Source of the DNA: Bacteroidales bacterium
GTDB taxonomy: Bacteria; Bacteroidota; Bacteroidia; Bacteroidales; P3
Direction of reading: 5' to 3'
DNA length: 9,124 bases
Assembly (NCBI GenBank): GCA_017545365.1
Contig: JAFWOP010000152.1
Coordinates: 1 to 9,124 of the forward strand
The translations under genes and the position numbers were made by a program. Of this stretch, positions 1 through 6,301 are shown piece after piece. The notes beneath the pieces are model-generated. The model had not been told where the DNA came from. It saw nothing but the letters and a program-made list of their open reading frames with translations, and ran no database searches. Every line of letters begins with the position of its first letter. The stretch's first letter is position 1.

Positions 1-23
1 GGTCTGATGTACGTCTGTTCAGA

Positions 24-45
24 CCCCCCCCCCTAACTTAGGGGG
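24..45. repeat. Ten-C tract and C/G hairpin in the leader of glyS
   Basis: A run of ten C (24-33) is followed by TAACTTA and GGGGG. The stem CCCCCTA/TAGGGGG closes around a 3-base loop (29-45). A smaller inverted repeat, GTCTG-TT-CAGAC, lies just before it at 13-24. The structure ends 8 nt before the glyS start codon. There is no T-run after it, so an intrinsic terminator of an upstream gene is not well supported. It could instead be part of the glyS 5' leader or a dispersed Bacteroidales intergenic palindrome. No Shine-Dalgarno sequence is visible between it and the ATG. The structure is read directly from the sequence; its function is unknown. Confidence 0.6.
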
Positions 46-53
46 CTTAGACT

Positions 54-1592
54 ATGGCACAAGAAGACGTTTTCAAGAAGATTGTTTCCCATTGCAAGGA
101 ATATGGGTACGTGTTTCCCTCAAGTGAAATCTACGACGGACTGGGAGCCGTATATGACTACGGACAGAACGGCGTGGAACTGAAGAACAACATCAAGCAG
201 TACTGGTGGAAGGCCATGACCATGCTCCACGAGAACATCGTGGGTATCGACAGCGCCATCTTCATGCACCCGACGATTTGGAAGGCCTCAGGCCACGTGG
301 ATGCCTTCAACGACCCACTCATAGACAACCGCGACTCGAAGAAACGCTACCGCGCCGACGTACTCATCGAGGACCAGATAGCCAAGTACGACGAGAAGAT
401 ACAGAAGGAAGTAGAGAAGGCCCGCAAGCGCTTTGGCGACGCCTTCAACGAGGAGCAGTACCTGGCTACCTCACCCCGCGTGGCTGAGACGAAGGCCAAG
501 CGCGATGCGCTCCATGAGCGTTATGCTGCCGCCATGCAAGGACCCGACCTCGAAGAGCTGAAGCAGATCATCCTCGACGAGGAGATTGTCGACCCCATCA
601 GCGGCACGAAGAACTGGACCGACGTGCGCCAGTTCAACCTGATGTTCGCCACAGAGATGGGCTCGACCGCTGACGGCTCGATGAAGATTTACCTGCGTCC
701 TGAGACGGCACAGGGCATTTTCGTGAACTACCTGAACGTGCAGAAGACCGGTCGCATGAAGATTCCCTTCGGCATCGCACAGATTGGCAAGGCCTTCCGC
801 AACGAGATCGTGGCCCGCCAGTTCATCTTCCGCATGAGGGAGTTCGAGCAGATGGAGATGCAGTTCTTTGTGAAGCCCGGCACGGAGCTGGAGTGGTTTG
901 CCAAGTGGAAGGAGACACGCATGAAGTGGCACCAGAACCTGGGCTTCGGCGCAGAGAACTACCGCTTCCACGACCACGACAAGCTGGCCCACTATGCCAA
1001 CGCCGCCACCGACATTGAGTTCAAGATGCCGTTCGGCTTCAAGGAGGTGGAGGGCATCCACAGCCGCACGAACTTCGACCTCTCGCAGCACGAGAAGTTC
1101 TCGGGCAAGAGCATCAAGTACTTCGACCCGATGACCAACGAGAGCTACACGCCGTTTGTCATTGAGACCTCCATCGGCGTAGACCGTATGTTCCTGAGCA
1201 TCATGTGCCACGCCTACGACGAGGAGAAGCTAGAGAACGGCGAAACCCGCGTGGTGCTGAAACTGCCCGCAGCCTTGGCTCCCGTGAAGTGTGCCGTCAT
1301 GCCGCTGGTGAAGAAGGACGGTCTGCCCGAGAAGGCCCGCGAGATCATCGATTCGCTGAAGTACCACTTCACCTGCCAGTACGACGAGAAGGACTCTATC
1401 GGCAAGCGCTACCGCCGCCAGGATGCCATCGGCACGCCCTACTGCGTCACCGTCGACCACGACACGCTGAAGGACAACTGCGTCACTCTCCGCTTCCGCG
1501 ACACCATGGAGCAGGAGCGCGTGGCCATCGACCAGCTGAACGGCATCATCGAGGACAAGGTCAGCCTTACCTCGCTGCTGAAGAAACTCTGA
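54..1592 (+). CDS. glyS: Glycine--tRNA ligase, single-chain (GlyQS type)
   Basis: Cytosolic class II aminoacyl-tRNA synthetase that attaches glycine to tRNA-Gly using ATP. At 512 aa it has the length of the alpha2 single-chain GlyRS of Bacteroidetes, not the two-subunit alpha/beta enzyme. Visible landmarks are the motif 1 region VYDYGQNGVELKNN (33-46), the glycine-pocket segment RPETAQG (215-221), motif 2 GKAFRNEI...FRMREFEQME (245-269) and motif 3 with PFVIETSIGVDR (367-378). The C-terminal anticodon-binding domain covers about 405-505. A charged, helical insert of about 65 residues (105-170) separates the first part of the catalytic core from the rest. Where some GlyRS carry a cysteine pair after the HPTIWKASGHV segment, this protein has DNRDSKKR and no cysteines. 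The ATG at 54 fits the usual N-terminus. The gene stands alone, with a 140-bp gap to the next gene. Confidence 0.98.
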   Translation: MAQEDVFKKIVSHCKEYGYVFPSSEIYDGLGAVYDYGQNGVELKNNIKQYWWKAMTMLHENIVGIDSAIFMHPTIWKASGHVDAFNDPLIDNRDSKKRYRADVLIEDQIAKYDEKIQKEVEKARKRFGDAFNEEQYLATSPRVAETKAKRDALHERYAAAMQGPDLEELKQIILDEEIVDPISGTKNWTDVRQFNLMFATEMGSTADGSMKIYLRPETAQGIFVNYLNVQKTGRMKIPFGIAQIGKAFRNEIVARQFIFRMREFEQMEMQFFVKPGTELEWFAKWKETRMKWHQNLGFGAENYRFHDHDKLAHYANAATDIEFKMPFGFKEVEGIHSRTNFDLSQHEKFSGKSIKYFDPMTNESYTPFVIETSIGVDRMFLSIMCHAYDEEKLENGETRVVLKLPAALAPVKCAVMPLVKKDGLPEKAREIIDSLKYHFTCQYDEKDSIGKRYRRQDAIGTPYCVTVDHDTLKDNCVTLRFRDTMEQERVAIDQLNGIIEDKVSLTSLLKKL

Positions 1593-1606
1593 TTTTTTTA
1601 TAACGA

Positions 1607-1707
1607 CCACAGATTACGCAGATTAAACAGATTTTCTCTTGGATTTATCAAGGATTACACAGATTGCTACGCGGAGGAAAAATCTGTGAAATCTGCGAAA
1701 TCTGTGG
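1607..1707. repeat. 101-bp imperfect inverted repeat with 9-bp internal periodicity
   Basis: The left arm (1607-1635) consists of three CAGATT-type 9-mers starting CCACAGATTACGCAGATTA. The right arm (1678-1707) is its reverse complement with about three mismatches over 29 bases and ends AATCTGTGG. The centre holds a further direct copy of the motif (GGATTACACAGATT, 1652-1665). It fills the gap between glyS and the FKBP gene, starting 14 bp after the glyS stop and ending 24 bp before the next ATG. As RNA it would fold into a long AU-rich stem and could act as a transcription terminator or mRNA-stabilising structure. I recall CACAGATT-type intergenic repeats as frequent in Bacteroidetes genomes, but copy number cannot be seen from this window. 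Confidence 0.8.
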
Positions 1708-1731
1708 TAGAAAAACTTGGATAATAAATAA

Positions 1732-2355
1732 ATGGCAGGTAAAACGCTCAATATTTTTCTAATTCTTTTGGCTTTGGGGTTAAGCGCCTGTTCGGAGTCT
1801 GCATCGGACGACGACGAGTATGCCAACTGGCAGCTGCGTAACGAGCAGTACCTTGCTGCCGTGGTCAACGATTCTTTGAAGAAGACAGGGTGGCAGCGCA
1901 TCAAGAACTATTCGCTGAACCCTGACACGGAGGGCAAGACCTCGGAATACATCTATGTGAAGGTTATTGAGAGTGGTGACCCGTCGGGTGACCTGCCCGC
2001 CTTCACCGACTCGGCACGCGTGGCCTACCAGGGGCGGCTCATCCCCTCCAAGACCTACCCCGAAGGCAAGGTCTTCGATGGCACCGTCTTTGGCACCTAT
2101 AACAACAAGACCAACGCCAACGCCAAGTTCCTGATTTCCAACTCGTCGATGATTAGTGGCTTCAGCACCGCCCTCCAGCACATGCGCCGTGGCGACCACT
2201 GGCGCGTCTACATTCCCACAGAACTGGCCTACGGCGCAACAGGCAGCGGCACAAGTGTTCCCGCCTTTAGCCTCCTCATCTTTGAGATGACCCTCATCGA
2301 CTTCAGCCCCGCCGGACAGGCCATGCCCGTCTGGAGTGCTAGGAGAGAGAGGTAA
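1732..2355 (+). CDS. FKBP-type peptidyl-prolyl cis-trans isomerase, lipoprotein
   Basis: Predicted envelope lipoprotein of 207 aa that should catalyse cis-trans isomerisation of X-Pro bonds in exported proteins. The N-terminus is a lipoprotein signal, with a hydrophobic stretch ending in the lipobox LSAC (Cys20) followed by an acidic/serine spacer. The FKBP domain covers about 91-191. It contains VAYQGRLI (97-104), VFDGT (114-118, where FDSS/FDGT is typical of the family), the core ISGFSTALQHMRRGDHWRVY (141-160) and YIPTELAYG (160-168). The final strand is VPAFSLLIFEMTLIDF (176-191). This matches the FkpA/GldI-like lipoprotein FKBPs of Bacteroidetes. The start ATG lies in an A/T-rich stretch (AATAAATAA) as is usual in this phylum, without a clear Shine-Dalgarno sequence. 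The next gene begins 23 bp after the stop, so co-transcription with the hydrolase remnant is plausible. Confidence 0.95.
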   Translation: MAGKTLNIFLILLALGLSACSESASDDDEYANWQLRNEQYLAAVVNDSLKKTGWQRIKNYSLNPDTEGKTSEYIYVKVIESGDPSGDLPAFTDSARVAYQGRLIPSKTYPEGKVFDGTVFGTYNNKTNANAKFLISNSSMISGFSTALQHMRRGDHWRVYIPTELAYGATGSGTSVPAFSLLIFEMTLIDFSPAGQAMPVWSARRER

Positions 2356-2378
2356 ATGTAAAGGCAACTTTCTTATTT

Positions 2379-3034
2379 ATGATACGCCAACGTGTATTTT
2401 TACTTTACGCACTTTTCCTTCTGCTACCGTCGTACGCATTAGCAGAAGAAAGGAACAAGACGACATCGCTGGAAAGTGGCGAGATGCTGACGTTGCCCGA
2501 CCTTCCCTACTTTATTAAAAAAGGGCTGTGCATGAACTTCCATGCAAGCATTGAGACATTCGGCAAGATTTTTATCGGCAAGGGATATGGCCAGTATCGC
2601 GGTGACTGGCTGGAGATAAGCGAGACGGCCATTACCCATCAGCATTTTGAACGAGAGCTCATCAACCGTGCGACCGTCGTCCACGGCTTGTCTATCATTA
2701 ATGACATTGACATCTCCATGACAGGCGACAACGACGGTCACCTCCACGTCGTGCTTCAGTCAGACGGCGAACGTGGCATGAAGGCTATCTCTATTCTGAC
2801 AACGTACATCCCACTGATTTAGGTGCCCAGGCACTTGCTAGACAGGTACTGCTAGACTTCCCAGAGATAAAAGGGATTGAAGAAAATGCAATTGACGTCT
2901 GTCCTATACATGAGAAGACGGCCAAATCATCCACGTACACTAGCCTGGCCGGCAAACGACTACCGACTCCATCAAAGGGGCTTAACATCTTTAAGATGAG
3001 TGATGGAACCGTGCGGAAAGTCCTGGTGAAATAG
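2379..3034 (+). pseudogene. Remnant of a secreted SGNH/GDSL-type hydrolase with internal deletion and frame change
   Basis: The first frame (2379-2822, 147 aa) has a signal peptide (MIRQRVFLLYALFLLLPSYALA) and then a domain with LPDLPYFIKKG and IGKGYGQYRGDWLEI. That domain resembles the N-terminal accessory domain of Bacteroidetes SGNH-hydrolase proteins. It ends at a TAG just after the point where similarity seems to stop. In another frame, open from 2702 to the TAG at 3032-3034, the sequence reads YSDNVHPTDLGAQALARQ, which fits SGNH block V with its D-x-x-H catalytic pair. A tail follows (SLAGKRLPTPSKGL...SDGTVRKVLVK) like the C-terminal sorting-type tails of Prevotella secreted proteins. 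Block I (GDS), block II and block III are absent. The simplest reading is a deletion of several hundred bases with the junction at about 2765-2800 that left the halves out of frame. Family assignment is from motif recognition only. The gene ends 2 bp from the stop of the convergent nucleotidase gene. Confidence 0.75.
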
Positions 3035-3036
3035 TT

Positions 3037-4761
3037 TTATTCTTTGAAAAGCAGTTTGCGGTCGCGCTGCGCTGACGGGCGGGTCCACTCTTCGGGCGTG
3101 AACCGCCAGTTGTTATTGGGCCGTGGCGTCACCATTCCCTTCTGCTCAATGTATTGCATGATGTAGTGCCGAAGGTCAAGGGGCGACTGGTAGATGATGC
3201 GGTTGTCTATGTCGGCCTTTTCTATGCCGGCACCCTTTGTCAGGAGGTCGCCGCCACCGTTGCCGCGATAGCTGTTCATCACCACCTTAAACTCATGGTC
3301 TGGAAGGAAGGGCGTGCCGTCGGCCATGCTGAGGATGCGCACCTTCTGTCCTTCGGGCTTCGTCACGTCCACCTCGTAGTTGATGCCGGCGGCAGAGTCG
3401 AAGTTAAACGTATAGTTACGGAACCCCATGCGCTGCTGGTCGCCCTGCGACTCGTCGTTGAGCAGCAACAGGTGGTCGTCAGGACCGTGCATGGTGTTCA
3501 CCCAGCGGGCATAGCTCTCCTCAAGGAAGGCGCGCACCTCACGCCCGGTCATGCGGAGCACGTAGTACTGGTTCTCAAAACGGTAGAGCTTGAACATATC
3601 GGCCACGGTGACAACGCCAGCCTCTATCCTGCTGTCGAAGGACAGCGGGGCGTTGAACGAAATGTCGGCCCCGGAAATCTCCAGCTGCACGTTGTGGATG
3701 AAGTCGGTGAAGGCCGACGAGCCGAAATAGCAGTCGCGGGTAGTGGCCCCTTCGGCGAAGCAACCTATGCGACGGCTCACGAAGGCGCTGATACTGTCTA
3801 TCTGAGGTTGGAAGTGCCGCACCATCTGCTTGTCCACCTTCTCGTTACGCACGCTGACGATGTCGCCTGTGATGTTTTTCCCGATGACCTTCCCCTGTTC
3901 GTCTAGCGTCAGCTCAATCTGCGCATCAGCGACGCTGAGCGCCCAGCAGGAGGGGTTGAGGGTGAGCACGTTGCCAATCCTCCCGTTATACTGAATGTGG
4001 TCGTGACCGAAGAAGATAATGTCGAACCCCGGCACCTCACGTGCCACACGTGCCGTTGCATCCTCTTCTAAGCCACCGGGCAAGGTCATGCCGCCCTCCC
4101 AGCCGCTATGGAAGAGTCCGATGACTAGGTCGGGGTTCTCCTTTTCCCGCACCACCTGCATCCACTTGCGGGCACAGCCCACCATCTCCTCGAACTCCAG
4201 CCCGGCCCACAGCGACTCGTTGAGCCAGCAGGCTATCGTAGGCGTGAGCATACCGATAACAGCAATCTTCACGCCGTCACGCTCCAGGACGGTGTAGGGT
4301 CTGAGGTATGGCTTGCCCGTAACCCTGTCCACAATGTTGGCTCCCACGACGGGACATTTCACCTCGCCTATCCACTTGTCGTAGACTTGATGGCCAGTCT
4401 CCACATCGTGGTTGCCAAAAGCCTCCACGTCGTAGCCCATGTAGTTCACCACCTGTGCCGCGATGTTCTCGCGGCTGGTCTCCACAAAGTTCGACCAGTA
4501 GCACGTGGGCTGTCCCTGCAGTATGTCGCCATTGTCGAGCAGCAGCAACCGGTCGCCATACTCCCGCCGCAACCTATTAATATATGTATTCGCGCGCGCG
4601 AGGGTTCCCCTCAGCGGTTTGCGCTCCACAAAGTCATAGGGGAAGAAGCAACCGTGCACGTCGCTCGTCTCCACAATCCTCAACCTCACAGTTCTTTCAG
4701 CTCCCATGGCGCAAACAGAAATGCTTAGGGCAATACCAATCAGAAGAAAACATCTTTTCAT
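3037..4761 (-). CDS. Exported metallophosphoesterase, 5'-nucleotidase / 2',3'-cyclic-nucleotide 2'-phosphodiesterase family
   Basis: Secreted two-domain nucleotidase (574 aa) of the UshA/CpdB family, likely releasing phosphate and nucleosides from extracellular nucleotides. An N-terminal signal peptide (about 1-20, MKRCFLLIGIALSISVCAMG) is followed by the dimetal phosphoesterase domain. Its motifs are SDVHG (33-37), DNGDILQG (76-83), GNHD (116-119), FHSG (217-220) and GHDH (252-255), giving the Asp, His and Asn metal ligands. The C-terminal 5'-nucleotidase domain (about 335-525) shows ISFNAPLSFDSRI, the substrate-side segment KLYRFENQYYVLRMTGREV (391-409), YTFNFDSAAGINYEVD (450-465) and SYRGNGGGDLL (497-507). 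All key residues seem present, so it should be active. Exact specificity (5'-nucleotidase or cyclic phosphodiesterase/3'-nucleotidase) cannot be fixed by reading; the FENQYYVLRMTG segment leans towards the CpdB side. A TAGTTTTG box on the minus strand (4788-4795), about 27 nt from the start, could be its -7 element, but no good -33 partner was found. Confidence 0.95.
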   Translation of the reverse strand: MKRCFLLIGIALSISVCAMGAERTVRLRIVETSDVHGCFFPYDFVERKPLRGTLARANTYINRLRREYGDRLLLLDNGDILQGQPTCYWSNFVETSRENIAAQVVNYMGYDVEAFGNHDVETGHQVYDKWIGEVKCPVVGANIVDRVTGKPYLRPYTVLERDGVKIAVIGMLTPTIACWLNESLWAGLEFEEMVGCARKWMQVVREKENPDLVIGLFHSGWEGGMTLPGGLEEDATARVAREVPGFDIIFFGHDHIQYNGRIGNVLTLNPSCWALSVADAQIELTLDEQGKVIGKNITGDIVSVRNEKVDKQMVRHFQPQIDSISAFVSRRIGCFAEGATTRDCYFGSSAFTDFIHNVQLEISGADISFNAPLSFDSRIEAGVVTVADMFKLYRFENQYYVLRMTGREVRAFLEESYARWVNTMHGPDDHLLLLNDESQGDQQRMGFRNYTFNFDSAAGINYEVDVTKPEGQKVRILSMADGTPFLPDHEFKVVMNSYRGNGGGDLLTKGAGIEKADIDNRIIYQSPLDLRHYIMQYIEQKGMVTPRPNNNWRFTPEEWTRPSAQRDRKLLFKE

Positions 4762-4783
4762 TACTTACCTAATGTAGGCTAAA

Positions 4784-4960
4784 AAAGCAAAACTATGGTT
4801 TTGTTCAGCAAAAGCTATGGTTTTGCTGAGCAAACCAGCCGAGGAGGCTCAGCAAACCAGCTGAGGAGGATCAGCAAACCAGCTGAGGAGGATCAGCAAA
4901 CCAGCTGAGGAGGCTGAGCAAACCAGCTGAGGAGGATCAACAAAAGCATACGGGTATGTT
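4784..4960. repeat. 22-bp tandem array of hairpin-forming units
   Basis: Eight successive units of 22 bp (the last 23 bp). Units 3-7 (4828-4937) are near-identical, reading CAGCAAACCAG then CTGAGGAGGAT with only single-base changes. Units 1 and 2 (4784-4827) share the CAGCAAA-like left end and the length but have a different right half (TATGGTTTTG). Unit 8 (4938-4960) is again diverged. Most units contain an inverted repeat: CAAAAC-TATG-GTTTTG in unit 1, CAGCAAAA-7 nt-TTTTGCTG across unit 2, CAGC-AAACCA-GCTG in the central units and CATAC-GG-GTATG in unit 8. The array lies between the 3' end of the DUF3078 gene and the 5' end of the nucleotidase gene, both on the minus strand. It thus occupies the nucleotidase promoter/leader zone. 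Because the period is not a multiple of three and stop codons recur, it is non-coding. Confidence 0.85.
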
Positions 4961-4981
4961 CAACAAGAGCACCACCCAGTA

Positions 4982-6172
4982 TTAGAAGTTATAGGAGAAG
5001 CCGAGCGAAGAGTACTCCTTGAACTGCCAGTAGCCCAAGTCTTCGTCCCAGGTATTGGAGTCGTCGAAGCGCGGGAAGAGGAAGAGGTTGGCAGAGATAT
5101 ACTTCGAGACCTTGAGGGTGAAGGTGTTCTCCCACTCCAGTTCTGCACGGTGGTAGCTGGTGAATCCGTAGAGTCGGGTCTTCCAGGTGAGCACGTCGTT
5201 CATCTTCCACTCCAGCGTTGCGGTGAGCTGCGAACCGAAGTCGCTCAGGTGGTGCTTGCCCTCATCGATGCCGTAGCGTGAGGGGAACCACTGGTCGCCA
5301 TTGAACCAGGAACGGTCCACATAGCGGTAGTTAAAGGCCAGAGGTGAGATGTTGATGGTTCCGGTGAGCTTCTTGTCGAAGGCTTCCACCTTATAGTCCA
5401 TACCGAGACCGATACTCACGTTCAACGGCGAGAGGAAGTCGGAGTAGGTATTCACGTCGTTGCTCTTGAAGCCCCGTGAGAACTGCGTGTAGGCCAGCAC
5501 CTGCAAGGTGTAGTACCAGCGCTTGGCGGCCTGCAGACCGACCTTGCTGGTGAGGCGGAGCAGGTCCTCGTTGGCCTTGAACTTATGCAGGGAGTCCGAG
5601 CGGGAGGTCTGGAAACCGAGCTTCATCTCCAGCTTGTTGTCCCACTTCCACTTCGACTTGTTGTCATAGTTGGCCTCCAGCGTCAGGCTACCCACGGCGG
5701 CGTAGTTGCTCTCACCACCTTTGTACCAGTTGCCGCTGACGTAGTTCTGCATGAACTGCAGGTAGCCATCGCCCTTGTGGGTCCAGAACTTAGGCTTCTC
5801 CACGGCCACCTCCACAGGGTCAGCCTGTGGCTCATCGGGCATGGGCAGGGCTTGCTCCACCATCGTGGCCTGTTGCAACACGGGCTGCTCGATGATATCC
5901 TGTCGCAGGGTTCCGCTCTGCTCCTGCTCCGTCTCCGTGACCTGTACCAGGTCGGGACGGTTCAGGTAGACGTTCATCAGCGCGCCGTCGATGGCCTCGC
6001 TGGTATCGTCGGTGTCGGCATCGTTGAGTGACAACTGGTTTGCCACCACGCCGTGGTAGAACGTCAGCGGGGCAAACAATTTGTAATACTGGCCATTGAC
6101 TGAGTCTGTGGGCTGGGCTGCGCTGGCACTGAGTGCGAAGAGGGCAGCAAGTGATAAAATGATTTTATTCAT
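4982..6172 (-). CDS. DUF3078 family outer-membrane beta-barrel protein
   Basis: A 396-aa exported protein of unknown function. The signal peptide is about 1-19 (MNKIILSLAALFALSASAA). Residues 45-125 are low-complexity, acidic and rich in Gln and Pro, probably a flexible periplasmic or surface segment. From about 128 the DUF3078 core starts: FWTHKGDGYLQFMQNYVS then GNWYKGGESNYAAVGSLTLEAN, followed by KWDNKLEMKLGFQ (176-188). Alternating hydrophobic/aromatic strands continue to the C-terminus. The protein ends GFSYNF, with a terminal Phe as expected for a BAM-inserted outer-membrane beta-barrel. The family is found mainly in Bacteroidetes and no reaction is known. It is transcribed divergently from the glycosyltransferase cluster from its own promoter (-7 box at 6196-6203). 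A link to surface glycan assembly is only a guess from position. Confidence 0.93.
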   Translation of the reverse strand: MNKIILSLAALFALSASAAQPTDSVNGQYYKLFAPLTFYHGVVANQLSLNDADTDDTSEAIDGALMNVYLNRPDLVQVTETEQEQSGTLRQDIIEQPVLQQATMVEQALPMPDEPQADPVEVAVEKPKFWTHKGDGYLQFMQNYVSGNWYKGGESNYAAVGSLTLEANYDNKSKWKWDNKLEMKLGFQTSRSDSLHKFKANEDLLRLTSKVGLQAAKRWYYTLQVLAYTQFSRGFKSNDVNTYSDFLSPLNVSIGLGMDYKVEAFDKKLTGTINISPLAFNYRYVDRSWFNGDQWFPSRYGIDEGKHHLSDFGSQLTATLEWKMNDVLTWKTRLYGFTSYHRAELEWENTFTLKVSKYISANLFLFPRFDDSNTWDEDLGYWQFKEYSSLGFSYNF

Positions 6173-6195
6173 AATCCTATTGGGTTTTAATGGTG

Positions 6196-6227
6196 CAAAG
6201 GTACAAACTATTTTTATTTCAGGCTAA
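6196..6227 (-). promoter_or_regulatory. Bacteroidetes-type promoter for the DUF3078 gene
   Basis: Read on the minus strand, TACCTTTG (6203 to 6196) matches the -7 consensus TAnnTTTG exactly and continues GCAC. Twenty nt further upstream is TTAG (6227 to 6224), a weak match to the -33 TTTG. Transcription would start near 6190, giving a leader of roughly 17-20 nt before the ATG at 6172. The -7 box lies within an 11-bp sequence repeated in inverted orientation at the divergent promoter. Confidence 0.6.
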
Positions 6228-6262
6228 TCTTTTCACCGTTTTTTATCTATTCGGCACGTATT

Positions 6263-6294
6263 TTTGGTCAGTTCGCAATTTTGTATTACCTTTG
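6263..6294 (+). promoter_or_regulatory. Bacteroidetes-type promoter for the glycosyltransferase cluster
   Basis: TTTG (6263-6266), a 20-nt spacer and TACCTTTG (6287-6294) match both parts of the -33/-7 consensus of the Bacteroidetes primary sigma factor. The box is followed by CACGCAA and then the ATG at 6302. The expected transcription start (about 4-7 nt after the box) falls within a few bases of that ATG, so the mRNA would be leaderless or nearly so. Confidence 0.7.
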
Positions 6295-6301
6295 CACGCA
6301 A

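Noticed and set aside
29..45. Rho-independent terminator of an upstream gene
   Set aside because: The hairpin is strong but is followed by CTTAGACTATG rather than a T-run, so it does not meet the usual terminator form.
471..1211. Long open frame (246 codons) on the minus strand opposite glyS
   Set aside because: It is antisense to the conserved catalytic core of GlyRS; its translation is Leu/Val/His-rich without domains, as expected from a GC-rich gene read backwards.
1623..1904. Minus-strand frame of 93 codons covering the inverted repeat
   Set aside because: Formed by the repeat and the antisense of the FKBP lipoprotein start; no start context or domain.
2336..2518. Small plus-strand frame (60 codons) across the FKBP/hydrolase junction
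   Set aside because: It overlaps both the end of the lipoprotein gene and the signal peptide of the next frame and shows no protein-like features.
3154..3906. Open frame of 250 codons on the plus strand opposite the nucleotidase gene
   Set aside because: Low-complexity Val/His/Leu-rich translation, antisense to a gene with complete metallophosphoesterase motifs.
4784..4960. CRISPR-like array
   Set aside because: The units are directly adjacent without unique spacers, and no cas genes are nearby; it is a plain tandem array.
6281..6301. TTG start extending the first GT2 gene by seven codons
   Set aside because: These codons overlap the -7 promoter box TACCTTTG, and the conserved GT2 N-terminus starts immediately after ATG 6302.
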